NCBI GenBank assembly: GCA_030539495.1
Contig: JAUNRX010000014.1
Coordinates: forward strand, 1 to 44,668
Direction of reading: 5' to 3'
Length of the DNA: 44,668 nucleotides
Source: a bacterium
GTDB lineage: Bacteria; Bacillota; Clostridia; Lachnospirales; Lachnospiraceae
The notes below the pieces were generated by a model, which did not search any database, was not told where the DNA came from, and was given only the letters and a program-made list of their open reading frames with translations. The stretch's first letter is position 1, and the number at the start of each line of letters is the position of its first letter. Shown here one piece after another: positions 35,621 through 44,414 of this stretch. Made by a program: the position numbers and the translations under genes.

Positions 35621-35658
35621 AAAAAGGCTATCGAAGTATACTTCGGTAGCCCTTTTTT
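35621..35658. terminator. bidirectional terminator between NlpC/P60 and carbamate kinase genes
   Basis: AAAAAGGCTATCGAAG (35621-35636), loop TATA, CTTCGGTAGCCC then six T. The A-run and T-run let it work for both converging genes. Confidence 0.9.
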
Positions 35659-35670
35659 GTTATTACAAAA

Positions 35671-36600
35671 CTATTTGAAATGAGTTCCGGTCTTTCCGCG
35701 TACAGCAGATTTTGCTTGAGAAAGTGCAGCAATAATTGCATTATGCTTTGGATCAACGGAAACAAAGCTTGCAGCAGCCTGTACTTTTGGAAGCATAGAT
35801 CCAGAAGTAAAGTGACCATCCTCAATTAAGACCTGAGTTTCATCAAGAGTAAGTGCATCAAGGGGTTCCTCTTTTGCAGTATTAAAGTTTTTGCATACTT
35901 TTTCTACTCCGGTAAGGAAAAGCAACGTATCTGCATCTAATAATTCTGCTAATTTTTCACTTGCCAAGTCCTTTTCAATAATTGCACTGGCACCTTTTAA
36001 TTTGGCACCTTGTTGTAGAACAGGAATACCACCACCGCCGCAAGCAATTACGATTTGATTTGCATCAAGAAGTGCTTTAATGGCATCCAATTCATAAATG
36101 TCAATTGGCTTTGGAGAAGCAATCACTCTACGGTAGCCCTTTTCTTCTTTGACAACATAGTTGCCTTTCTTCTCCTCTTCTTTGGCTTCCTCTTCGGTCA
36201 TATAACGGCCGATTACCTTGGTTGGCTTATGGAATGCCTCATCAAATGGTTCTACACGAACTTGAGTAATAATAGTAGAAACCTGCTTATAAATGCCACG
36301 ATTTAATAATTCAGTACGAATTGCATTTTGTAAATCGAAGCCTATGTACCCTTGGCTCATTGCGCTGCATAAAGACATTGGAGCAACTGTATAGCTGTCA
36401 TCCAGTCTTGCAAACTCTGTCATTGCAGTATGTATCATTCCAACTTGCGGAGCATTACTATGTGTAATTACAATTCTATATTTCTCTTCTACAAGATCAG
36501 CAATTGCTTTCGCAGCTACTTTTACATTGGCTTGTTGCTCTGGAAAAGTAGTACCAAATGCACTATGTCCAAGTGCGACAACAATCGTTTTATTTTCCAT
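35671..36600 (-). CDS. arcC: carbamate kinase
   Basis: Makes ATP from carbamoyl phosphate and ADP, giving carbamate that breaks to NH3 and CO2; last step of arginine, agmatine or purine-ureide fermentation. The 309-residue length is normal. Family blocks seen: VVALGHSAFG near the start (family consensus has GGNAL here), 'ACGGGGIPV' near 190-198, 'EKDLASEKLAELLDADTLLFLTGVEKV' (about 215-241) and 'GHFTSGSMLPKVQAA' (about 267-281). The GHSAFG in place of GGNAL is a noted variant. No arginine deiminase or transcarbamylase gene is near, so it acts with enzymes encoded elsewhere. Confidence 0.92.
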   Translation of the reverse strand: MENKTIVVALGHSAFGTTFPEQQANVKVAAKAIADLVEEKYRIVITHSNAPQVGMIHTAMTEFARLDDSYTVAPMSLCSAMSQGYIGFDLQNAIRTELLNRGIYKQVSTIITQVRVEPFDEAFHKPTKVIGRYMTEEEAKEEEKKGNYVVKEEKGYRRVIASPKPIDIYELDAIKALLDANQIVIACGGGGIPVLQQGAKLKGASAIIEKDLASEKLAELLDADTLLFLTGVEKVCKNFNTAKEEPLDALTLDETQVLIEDGHFTSGSMLPKVQAAASFVSVDPKHNAIIAALSQAKSAVRGKTGTHFK

Positions 36601-36632
36601 ATAAATACCTCGCTTATTTTAGTATTACTTCA

Positions 36633-36660
36633 ATTATAGTATACAAGCAAGACAAGTCAA
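36633..36660 (-). promoter_or_regulatory. promoter of the carbamate kinase gene
   Basis: Minus strand: -35 TTGACT (36655-36660), 16-base spacer, -10 TATAAT (36633-36638), about 33 bases before the start codon. Confidence 0.7.
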
Positions 36661-36747
36661 GAAAAACAAAATTTTACAACTGGAGAGGCTGTTAATATGG
36701 TGTAATATTATAGTGGTATTATATATTATTATAGTTGTTTTGATTTA

Positions 36748-36776
36748 TTGACATTGGATACCCTTTCATATATAAC
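36748..36776 (+). promoter_or_regulatory. strong promoter of the TtcA-like gene
   Basis: -35 TTGACA (36748-36753), 17-base spacer, -10 TATAAC (36771-36776). It lies about 97 bases upstream of the ATG; the leader between holds nothing I recognise. Confidence 0.75.
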
Positions 36777-36872
36777 TAATACATACTTAAAATATAGAAA
36801 ACGTAGTGAAATACTATGAATTTTATACATAGATATAAATTACATTTATAGATAACTTAAAGGGAGGATAAT

Positions 36873-37526
36873 ATGAATTATCAAGTAATACAACAAAGCT
36901 TATTAGGGAAAAGTAAGTTGAACATATACAAAGATTTTAAGAAGATGGTAAAACGTTATCATTTAATTATGGAAAAGGATATCATTGCAGTTGAAATATC
37001 CGCAGATAAAAATAGCTTAACATTATTATCTTGTTTAAATGAGTTTTGTAAAGAAAATGGTTCTGCTTTTGAATTAAGATACTTCTTAGTAAAAGAAGGC
37101 AATGAGATTTCCAAGGAAATGCAACAAATTATAGAAGCATTTGAAATTAAAGAGTATGTATGTTTAGAACAAGAGAACATTGATGAAGTGTATATAAAAA
37201 TGCAAGAGCAAGGCTGTACGAAAGTCGCATTGCCAAATAATTATAACGATATTATTAATTCTACATTTATGACATTGATGCAAAGAAAAGAGGCTGCACA
37301 ACTTCAGCCTAAACGCTGTTCAAATCAAGTTGAAAAACTTCAGTTTATTCGTCCACTTTGCATTATCGAGGATACTTCCATTATTAAGTGGTTAGAAGGT
37401 ATGCAAATTCAAGTGGTAGAAGAGCTTACATTATTATCAAGGTTAGCTTTTGTAGAAGAAGATGTAGTATATTCAGAATATGGACAAAATGCAAAATACG
37501 AGTTCTCTATTTATGAGAGAATTTAA
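36873..37526 (+). CDS. degenerate TtcA-like PP-loop protein (pseudo-enzyme)
   Basis: 217 residues. The overall pattern follows TtcA-type tRNA 2-thiolation ATPases: MVKRYHLIMEKDIIAVEIS near the start, 'GCTKVALPNNYNDIINSTFMTLM' (about 114-136) and 'FIRPLCIIEDTSIIKWLE' (about 158-175). Active-site motifs are broken: the PP-loop SGGKDS reads SADKNS (43-48), the usual GHHxDD-type motif reads PNNYND (121-126), and the segment that normally carries the CxxC cluster ligands is absent. ATP pyrophosphatase and thiolation activity are therefore unlikely. It has a strong promoter, a good AGGGAGG site and a terminator, so it is an expressed intact gene, not decaying DNA. The assignment rests on remembered family sequences. 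Confidence 0.7.
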   Translation: MNYQVIQQSLLGKSKLNIYKDFKKMVKRYHLIMEKDIIAVEISADKNSLTLLSCLNEFCKENGSAFELRYFLVKEGNEISKEMQQIIEAFEIKEYVCLEQENIDEVYIKMQEQGCTKVALPNNYNDIINSTFMTLMQRKEAAQLQPKRCSNQVEKLQFIRPLCIIEDTSIIKWLEGMQIQVVEELTLLSRLAFVEEDVVYSEYGQNAKYEFSIYERI

Positions 37527-37535
37527 GTTATACAA

Positions 37536-37571
37536 AGAAATGTTACGATTCCTGTAGCATTTCTTTTTTTT
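37536..37571 (+). terminator. terminator after the TtcA-like gene
   Basis: AGAAATG (37536-37542) pairs with CATTTCT (37558-37564), with further pairing GTTAC/GTAG inside, followed by a T-run. Confidence 0.85.
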
Positions 37572-37674
37572 ATACATCAAAGTGTTTCTTCTGTTCTTTT
37601 TATTAAAAAGATGGTAATATTATTAGATACAAATAATTGTAAAATAATCTCGAATGGAAGGAAATAAAGCTAGA

Positions 37675-39741
37675 ATGATGAAAAAACGCTTGTATAGTAT
37701 CGCTTCGATGCTAATGGTGTTAGTATTTCTTTTGACAGGATGTTCTACAAATAAAAAACAATCAAATCCAGAACAGAGTGCAGAGGAAACAACGGCTTCT
37801 CCTGAAGTAGAATCTACGCAAACAGAGCAGAAGGTGATAATTAAGGGAACACCGCTTAATGAGAATAAAAGTGTCTATGCAATAGACGAATGGATTGATA
37901 AAAAAGGATATACCGTAGATACCTTATATTTCTATGATGACCATACCTTACTTGTTGTCTTAAAGGATGCAAAGAGTAAGTCTTATGTATATTATTATGA
38001 CATTGAAAATGGTGTACTAACAGGGGGGACCAAGATTGATCATGAGGCATATATGGATCAAGCCCTATTCTGTGATAATGGATTAATCCTATTAGGAACT
38101 TCGGTAGCGAATACATTTTATTACTTAGATAAGGAATTAAGCGTACTATTTGAGTCCAGTCAGCTTACGGATGGATATTCATCTATGGCAGGCAGTAAGG
38201 AAGGCACTTATTTTTATTATCTAGATTCCAAGGACAAAAATTTATATCAGTATATGCTAGAAACGCAGGAGTCCAAGCTGATAATGAAGCTGGATAAATC
38301 ATATGAAAATATATCAATCCGAGAAGTTACTGCAAATGGAAAATATATTGTGGCATCGTATTCAGACAGTAAGGGAAATCTAGAAACCTGTCTGATTGAC
38401 CCGGATAAGAAAATTATTACCGCAATGGACGGCGTCGGAAGCAATATTGTAACTGGACAGGATAATATTTATCTTATGGACTCTGAAAAGACAAGTGATG
38501 GATTTTTAGAGTACTTCGCAATCAATAATCCTAGAGTGCTTCATAAATTTTATTTTGACAATAAGATTGAGGGAATGAACTTCTATATAGACGGTGAAGA
38601 TGGGAATTTGTTGTCCATAAAAAATAATATTGATAAGAGTGACGAGCCTACGCTTTTAACATTCCAGTTGTATGATTTAAATAAAGGCTTTTTGACGCGC
38701 AGTGCTTCGATAGAAAGACAAGAACTATTTTCTTATGTAGGATATAAAGAGAAGGATGCAGATCCCGTAAATGATTGGTTTTTCTATTCCCCAGGTTATT
38801 ATGGGTTTAGTCCAAACCATAAAATTGCATACTTCACATATTTTATTGATAATAAGACAAGGGTCATGCTTTGGGATATGACAAAGGAAAATGAGATTGC
38901 AATGACTCAGTCGGGGACAGCATTTTATACCGATACGGATATTTCAGAGGAAGACAATGACACGTATGTGGAAGAGTTAAATAAAAAATATGGAGTAACG
39001 ATTTATATACGAAATAATGTGGTTAAGTTCTTTCCAGACTTTGCAGTAAATGCTCTATATAATGAGGAAACGACAAATTCAGCATTAAAGGAAGTAGAAA
39101 AGCTATTAAGCAGATTTCCAACGGGATTTTTCAAAGATCTAAAGTATGGCTCTATTAAAGGGCTAGAAATTTATTTGTGTGGAGCATTAGTACAAGGAAG
39201 CGACAATGGAATACAAAATCCAGGTGGTTTTGCACTTCAATATAAAGGGAAGCAAATGATCGTTATGGATGCAACTTATCCGCAAGGGTTAGTACAGTCT
39301 ATTTCTCATGAAATCATGCATGCTGTGGATAGCAAGCTGGAGTATATGGTGGATCGAGGAAAAGTCGGCAAAGGAATTTATACCAAGTGGTTAACCCTAA
39401 ATCCAAAGAAATATGATTATAAATATAGTTATGTTGATAAAGAAGGTGTGGAATATAACGCATTTAATAATGCAAAATATACGCCTACAGATGAAAAAAG
39501 TTTGGATGATGTCAATAATATTTACTTTATTGATTATTATGCAAATACATTTCCAATTGAAGATCGTGCACGTATCTTTGAATACTTGATGACAGCAGAT
39601 AATGAACTTTCCTATGAATTCAATAGTAAGCATTTAAAGAAGAAAGCAGATCTTTTATGTGAAATGATACGAGTAGCCATGCCATCTATTCCAGAAAATG
39701 AAGTGATGTATTGGGAAAAATATTTAAAAGCAAATAAATAA
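37675..39741 (+). CDS. lipoprotein with an HEIMH zinc-peptidase motif
   Basis: I do not recognise a named family. ATG 37675 (MMKKRLYSI) is preferred because GGAAGG lies upstream and a compact lipoprotein signal follows (lipobox LTGC); an ATG at 37654 is also possible. Of 688 residues, about 60-420 look like repeated beta strands rich in Tyr, Asp and Gly (such as YYYDIENGVL and FYYLDSKDKNLYQY), resembling a beta-propeller. The C-terminal third has His545-Glu-Ile-Met-His549 (SISHEIMHAVD) and a later 'YANTFPIEDRARIFEYLM' segment, whose Glu could be a third zinc ligand, as in gluzincin-type peptidases. It is therefore a likely cell-surface metallopeptidase; substrate unknown. Confidence 0.7.
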   Translation: MMKKRLYSIASMLMVLVFLLTGCSTNKKQSNPEQSAEETTASPEVESTQTEQKVIIKGTPLNENKSVYAIDEWIDKKGYTVDTLYFYDDHTLLVVLKDAKSKSYVYYYDIENGVLTGGTKIDHEAYMDQALFCDNGLILLGTSVANTFYYLDKELSVLFESSQLTDGYSSMAGSKEGTYFYYLDSKDKNLYQYMLETQESKLIMKLDKSYENISIREVTANGKYIVASYSDSKGNLETCLIDPDKKIITAMDGVGSNIVTGQDNIYLMDSEKTSDGFLEYFAINNPRVLHKFYFDNKIEGMNFYIDGEDGNLLSIKNNIDKSDEPTLLTFQLYDLNKGFLTRSASIERQELFSYVGYKEKDADPVNDWFFYSPGYYGFSPNHKIAYFTYFIDNKTRVMLWDMTKENEIAMTQSGTAFYTDTDISEEDNDTYVEELNKKYGVTIYIRNNVVKFFPDFAVNALYNEETTNSALKEVEKLLSRFPTGFFKDLKYGSIKGLEIYLCGALVQGSDNGIQNPGGFALQYKGKQMIVMDATYPQGLVQSISHEIMHAVDSKLEYMVDRGKVGKGIYTKWLTLNPKKYDYKYSYVDKEGVEYNAFNNAKYTPTDEKSLDDVNNIYFIDYYANTFPIEDRARIFEYLMTADNELSYEFNSKHLKKKADLLCEMIRVAMPSIPENEVMYWEKYLKANK

Positions 39742-39750
39742 TAAAGAGTA

Positions 39751-39790
39751 AAAAATGCTGCCAATAAGCAATGGATTGGTGGCATTTTTT
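39751..39790 (+). terminator. terminator after the HEIMH lipoprotein gene
   Basis: AAAAATGCTGCCAAT (39751-39765) pairs with ATTGGTGGCATTTTT (39775-39789) using two wobble pairs, with a T-run. Confidence 0.88.
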
Positions 39791-39826
39791 ATATTTATAG
39801 GAACAGAAAGATAGTTTTATTTTTAG

Positions 39827-39854
39827 TTGATAATAAACAGGAAAATGCTATAAT
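39827..39854 (+). promoter_or_regulatory. promoter of the DUF2812 gene
   Basis: -35 TTGATA (39827-39832), 16-base spacer, -10 TATAAT (39849-39854) preceded by TGC, an extended -10. Confidence 0.65.
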
Positions 39855-39902
39855 GTAATAAAAAGGGAAAAAATGTATTTTGTAACAATGAGAGGATAAG
39901 GT

Positions 39903-41273
39903 ATGAGGGAAAAAGATAAGAGAGTGGCTTATTGTAGTGTGCATTTACAACACTTAGACCGAGTCGAAGAATTTTTGAACAAGATGGCCAGTGAAGGCTG
40001 GTTTGTATATAAGTACATAGGAAGTCTTTTTTATTTTAAGAAGGGGACGCCAAAGGAAATTCAATACTACGCAGAAGTATTTGAAAAGGAAAAATGGAAT
40101 AATAGCTCTGAAAATACAAAAAATAAAGGATTTATAGAAAAATGCAAGCAGGAGGGCTGGACATTTGTTTATGCAAACTCCAGATTCCAAGTGCTGTCTA
40201 CTGACCGAATAAATAGTAAGAAGCCAAAGATGAAAGAGGAGACAGTCGTAGAAAGCATCTTTAAAAGCTATTATAAAGAATATTTTTATCTATTAATTTG
40301 CTTGATCTTTATGGCTTGTTGTAATGTATTTACGGAGTTTATGGGAATTGTACATATACTGACAAGTTTCAGCCAGTTTATCTATGTAGTGGCCTGGATC
40401 GCATTAGCTCTATTTTTATTGGCCTATATTCTGGTGAATCGAAAGTGGCATAGTAAGGTGAGAATTGCCGCCAAGCTTAAGCAGCAGCTTCCAGAGAATC
40501 CAAGAGGAAGAATGGCATATGTAGGCCTAAGTATCATAGTAATAATGCTGCTAATTAGTATTATTGGATTCTTTGTGGAAAGCAGGACATTTCATTCCAA
40601 AGGTGCATTTACAAGATGTCTTGTTTTATTTGTACTGGCAGGTTTGGTTTTACTAAATCAGCTGGTTAGAAGGAAAAAGAAAGGCAACTACTTGCTTCAA
40701 ATTTTAGGAAGTATAGGTGTATGTGCAATTGCAATAATCATCTACGCGATTGCCTATAATTGTTCTTCTATTTTTGTAGATGTACATAAGAAAAGTCAAT
40801 TTGCTTATGAGGTAAATGGGAAGTCTGGAGAAATCAATAGATATGAGGATGAGATTCCTTTTGATTTAGAGGACTTTGGTATTACAACAAATTCTAAAAC
40901 TGAGTATTCCAAATATCATCAGGTAGACGGAGAATTTGTGATTAAAAAGGATTATTATAGTGATGAACCGACACTTATTACGGTTGATGATACGAAAAGC
41001 AGTGAACCTTGTCTTTACTATATTGTATATAAGACAAAAAGTAAGTATTTGTATAATCGAATCTTAAAGGATGAGTGTTATAATGGCGTCGAAGATTACA
41101 CCTATGATATCATTGAAAATAATAATTTAAAGGCGAAAAAAGTGTACGTAAAGAAAATTGATGATAAATTCTACGAGTATATTTTTCTATATGATAATGT
41201 AATCGTAGAGGTAAATATTAATTCAAAATTAACAGAGAAACAATTAGAGAAAGTTGGAGATTTTGAATATTAA
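39903..41273 (+). CDS. DUF2812 membrane protein
   Basis: 456 residues. The N-terminal cytoplasmic domain of about 105 residues is of the DUF2812 type: VEEFLNKMASEGWFVYKYIG, then 'YYAEVF' and 'CKQEGWTFVYANSRFQVLST'. About four membrane helices follow (near 122-145, 155-180, 200-222, 232-250, with another near 265-285), then an extracellular C-terminal domain of about 160 residues. DUF2812 genes in Firmicutes often sit beside PadR-type regulators, but none is seen here. Function unknown. Confidence 0.82.
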   Translation: MREKDKRVAYCSVHLQHLDRVEEFLNKMASEGWFVYKYIGSLFYFKKGTPKEIQYYAEVFEKEKWNNSSENTKNKGFIEKCKQEGWTFVYANSRFQVLSTDRINSKKPKMKEETVVESIFKSYYKEYFYLLICLIFMACCNVFTEFMGIVHILTSFSQFIYVVAWIALALFLLAYILVNRKWHSKVRIAAKLKQQLPENPRGRMAYVGLSIIVIMLLISIIGFFVESRTFHSKGAFTRCLVLFVLAGLVLLNQLVRRKKKGNYLLQILGSIGVCAIAIIIYAIAYNCSSIFVDVHKKSQFAYEVNGKSGEINRYEDEIPFDLEDFGITTNSKTEYSKYHQVDGEFVIKKDYYSDEPTLITVDDTKSSEPCLYYIVYKTKSKYLYNRILKDECYNGVEDYTYDIIENNNLKAKKVYVKKIDDKFYEYIFLYDNVIVEVNINSKLTEKQLEKVGDFEY

Positions 41274-41290
41274 AACTAAATAATTGACCA

Positions 41291-41335
41291 TATTTAAGAG
41301 GCTGAATCGCTTTGTGCGGGGCAGCCTCTTAAATA
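41291..41335 (+). terminator. long hairpin after the DUF2812 gene
   Basis: TATTTAAGAGGCTG (41291-41304) and CAGCCTCTTAAATA (41322-41335) are a perfect 14-bp inverted repeat with a 17-base loop. The U-tract is weak (TTAAATATT). Confidence 0.7.
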
Positions 41336-41442
41336 TTACAATAACATTCGAAATTTGTAACATCTGTAGTTTGTGTATAGCAGATATGTTAAGGTTTTAT
41401 TAAGTAATAGTATGGGAAATGTAATGGTGGGGGAGAAGAATC

Positions 41443-42213
41443 TTGGAGATAGTTGCAAGTTATAATACGGATGTCGGAATTCGTAAAAAAATAAATCAAG
41501 ATAGCATTTGTCTGCAAATGATTGAACAAAATGGATATACCATTACAATGGCAGTAGTCTGTGATGGTATGGGTGGATTAGAGCAGGGAGAGATTGCAAG
41601 TGCAACGCTAATCCATAGTTTTACACAATGGTTTGATCAAAGACTTCCTAAGTTATGTGAATCAGGTCTTACCTTTGAACAGGTGCAGGAGGATTGGAAA
41701 AGCCTTGTATTACAGACAAATGAATTGCTAATTCAGTATGGTAAGCAACAGGGAAAGAAGCTTGGAACAACAGTGACTGCAGTGTTTATTTGTGATGAAT
41801 ATGGAATGTTTGTGCTCCATGTGGGAGACTGCAGGCTATATGAGTTAAAGCAGTATATTAGGCAGATGACGGAGGACCAGACTTTTGTAGAATTACAAGT
41901 AAAAAAGGGATTAATTACGCGAGAACAGGCAAGAGAAGATCCTAGACAAAATATTATTTTACAGTGTGTGGGAGACTCGAGTCAAATTGATTTGGATATG
42001 AAGCTATATCCAATAAAGCGAGATTGTACCTATGTGCTTTGTTCAGATGGATTTCGTCATAAGATATCGGAAGAAGAAATATATACGCATCTACGTCCAT
42101 TGGAACTATCGACGCAGAACAGTATCGATCAGAATATAAAGTATTTGGTAGAACTATGTAAAGAAAGAAAAGAACAGGATAATATAAGCGTGATTGTAAT
42201 ACGAACGTTATAA
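41443..42213 (+). CDS. prpC: PP2C-family Ser/Thr protein phosphatase
   Basis: Removes phosphate from Ser/Thr residues; partner of the kinase encoded 15 bases downstream. The 256-residue product starts at TTG 41443 after a GGGGGAG site. The metal-binding motifs of PP2C are visible: NQDS (19-21), VVCDGMGG (39-45, Asp41), LGTTVTAV, LHVGDCRLY, LCSDGFRHKI and DNISVIVI near the end. It is soluble with no membrane segment. Confidence 0.94.
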   Translation: MEIVASYNTDVGIRKKINQDSICLQMIEQNGYTITMAVVCDGMGGLEQGEIASATLIHSFTQWFDQRLPKLCESGLTFEQVQEDWKSLVLQTNELLIQYGKQQGKKLGTTVTAVFICDEYGMFVLHVGDCRLYELKQYIRQMTEDQTFVELQVKKGLITREQAREDPRQNIILQCVGDSSQIDLDMKLYPIKRDCTYVLCSDGFRHKISEEEIYTHLRPLELSTQNSIDQNIKYLVELCKERKEQDNISVIVIRTL

Positions 42214-42228
42214 AGCTGGGGGAGCATT

Positions 42229-43911
42229 ATGGCAACTATCGGGTCAATTATTGAAAATAAATATGAGGTATTAAAGTTAATTGGACAGGGTGGTATGTCC
42301 AAAGTTTATTTGGTTATGGATATTCGACTGAATAAACAATGGGCAATTAAGGAGATTAATGATCGAGTTGAAGATAAGGATTTCTTATTGAGTAGTTTGG
42401 CGGAGGAAGTAAAGCTGCTTAAGAAATTAGATCATCCTGCTCTGCCAAGAATTATTGAGGTTATAGAGAAAGAAGACCTATTATACGTAGTTATGGATTA
42501 TGTGGAAGGAGAGCCATTAAGCAAGATTATTAATCATTTTGGGCCACAGCCACAGACCCTTGTAATTGAATGGGCCAAGCAGTTATGCGGGGTGTTGCAT
42601 TATTTACATACAAGAAATCCGGCAATTATTTATCGTGATATGAAACCGGATAATATTATGCTTAAGCCAGATGGAAACTTAAAATTAATCGACTTTGGTA
42701 TTGCAAGAGAATATAAGGAAAAGCATAGCTCGGATACAGTAAGTCTTGGTACAAAAGGATATGCAGCTCCAGAACAGTTTGGCGGACATGGCCAGACAGA
42801 CCCTAGAACCGATATATACTGTCTTGGCGTTACGTTATATCATTTGGTAACCGGAAAGAGTCCAAGCGAACCACCTTATGAGATTTATCCAATAAGGCAT
42901 TGGAACTCTAATTTATCAGGTGGATTAGAGCAAATTATATCAAAATGTACGCAGGCAAATCCAAAAGAGCGGTATCAAAACTGTATGGAACTTTATTATG
43001 CTCTGTGCAATTATACGAAAATTGATATGGAGCATATTAAGCACCAGAAAATAAAAATTAGGATATTTGTATGTATATCAATAGCAAGTATTCTTCTTGG
43101 CCTGACAGGCATTGGATCTTATTTATTGATGAAACATGAGGAAAATAAAAACTATGATACGATTCTTCTTCGTGAAGAGGCAACTTCTGATCAGGAGACT
43201 GCAAAAAAGCTGCTATTATCAGCAATCGAGATTTGTCCAAATAATACAGAAGCGTATTTACACCTAGTTGATTTGTATAAAGAGGATACTGTATTTTCAC
43301 AAGATGAGGAAGAACAGCTGCTCAGCTTATTAAGTGGCAACTTAGATTCCATAAAGAAGCAAAAAGACTATAACATGTTGGCATTTCAAATTGGAAAGAT
43401 GTATTGGTATTATTATGATTATGGCCAAACAAATGAAAATGATAATAAGATTACAAGAATGAAGAGTTCTATACGATGGTTTGAAGACGTTCTTAGATAT
43501 TCAGATCAGTCTTTTGAGCAGTACAATATGGCCGCTGTCTACCAAAGCATTGGAAAGTTTAATCGGGATATTACTTTAAATATTGAGGAAGCCAATGATC
43601 AAGGAAGCTATGCTCCTTATTTTAAAGATCTAAATGAATTAATGTCATTAGTACAGACAAGCAATGAAGAGAGTGAAATTGTAAAACTAGAGTTATACAG
43701 TATTATCACATCATCCATAGAGGTATACGCTAGAAAGTTCAAAATAGATGGTGTTGCTAAAAATGAAGTATTTAATATGTATAATTCTATTTTAGAGAAG
43801 GCAAAACAGACAGAAGCTATGACGGAGAAAACAGAAGATATAAAGAAGTATATTTTGGGCAGAGAGAAAGATGTGCGTATGATACTGGAGAGTACGTACG
43901 CGACAAAATAG
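42229..43911 (+). CDS. membrane Ser/Thr protein kinase (PknB-like)
   Basis: 560 residues. The cytoplasmic kinase domain (1-265) has the glycine loop GQGGMSKV (19-26), Lys41 (AIKEI), Glu60, catalytic Asp137 and Asn142 (YRDMKPDNIM), metal-binding Asp155 (DFGIA) and APE-like AAPEQF. The His of HRD is Tyr, a common bacterial variant that does not mean loss of activity. One membrane helix (about 278-298) leads to an outside C-terminal domain of about 260 residues that looks helical and TPR-like (ATSDQETAKKLLLSAIEICP, NNTEAYLHLVDLYKED). There are no PASTA repeats, so it does not sense muropeptides in the usual way. It is paired with the PP2C phosphatase. Confidence 0.93.
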   Translation: MATIGSIIENKYEVLKLIGQGGMSKVYLVMDIRLNKQWAIKEINDRVEDKDFLLSSLAEEVKLLKKLDHPALPRIIEVIEKEDLLYVVMDYVEGEPLSKIINHFGPQPQTLVIEWAKQLCGVLHYLHTRNPAIIYRDMKPDNIMLKPDGNLKLIDFGIAREYKEKHSSDTVSLGTKGYAAPEQFGGHGQTDPRTDIYCLGVTLYHLVTGKSPSEPPYEIYPIRHWNSNLSGGLEQIISKCTQANPKERYQNCMELYYALCNYTKIDMEHIKHQKIKIRIFVCISIASILLGLTGIGSYLLMKHEENKNYDTILLREEATSDQETAKKLLLSAIEICPNNTEAYLHLVDLYKEDTVFSQDEEEQLLSLLSGNLDSIKKQKDYNMLAFQIGKMYWYYYDYGQTNENDNKITRMKSSIRWFEDVLRYSDQSFEQYNMAAVYQSIGKFNRDITLNIEEANDQGSYAPYFKDLNELMSLVQTSNEESEIVKLELYSIITSSIEVYARKFKIDGVAKNEVFNMYNSILEKAKQTEAMTEKTEDIKKYILGREKDVRMILESTYATK

Positions 43912-43926
43912 AAGGGAGGCAGTAAA

Positions 43927-44385
43927 ATGGTTGCATTCTATAAATGGCTGTACATAGTAGCAATAACCTTATCAATTATGTTATTTATGCTAGCAATAGT
44001 GTTGTTTTTTGCATTACGCATCCGTGCAGTGATCAAGGAACTAAAGAATTCTCATGAGCAAGAGGATATCAAAGTCCTACTAAAAAACAGCGTGTTATTA
44101 AATCCACAAATCCAAGATGATCTTCCAAATATTGAAGGCTACAATGATTTACTTGCCTCTTATTTTAAAATTCTAAAGCAGCAGGAAAAGCAAATTGAGG
44201 AGATGCAAAGAAATGCTCGCCGCCAAAGAGGAGAGTTGGTAGAGGAGCCCAAGATTATAATTCCAACGTATGGAATGGAGTTAAATGCACCAAAGAGTTT
44301 CTTGGGTCATAAAAAGTATAATGTCGCATTGGCAGGAACGGATGTAATTGCCAAACTAGAGCCTCAGATAGAGGAGAATAAATAA
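43927..44385 (+). CDS. small single-pass membrane protein of unknown function
   Basis: 152 residues, not recognised. It has an N-terminal membrane helix (about 10-33), then a mostly helical cytoplasmic region with a predicted coiled coil (ILKQQEKQIEEMQRNARRQR, about 81-100). It lies 15 bases after the kinase and is likely co-transcribed, so it may be a kinase substrate or scaffold (positional inference only). Confidence 0.75.
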   Translation: MVAFYKWLYIVAITLSIMLFMLAIVLFFALRIRAVIKELKNSHEQEDIKVLLKNSVLLNPQIQDDLPNIEGYNDLLASYFKILKQQEKQIEEMQRNARRQRGELVEEPKIIIPTYGMELNAPKSFLGHKKYNVALAGTDVIAKLEPQIEENK

Positions 44386-44414
44386 GGGGATAGGAGTAAG
44401 AAGGAGGAGCAAGT

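Noticed and set aside
42631-42663. Kinase regarded as inactive because HRD reads YRD
   Set aside because: Asp137, Asn142, Lys41 and Asp155 are intact, and Tyr at this place is common in active bacterial kinases.
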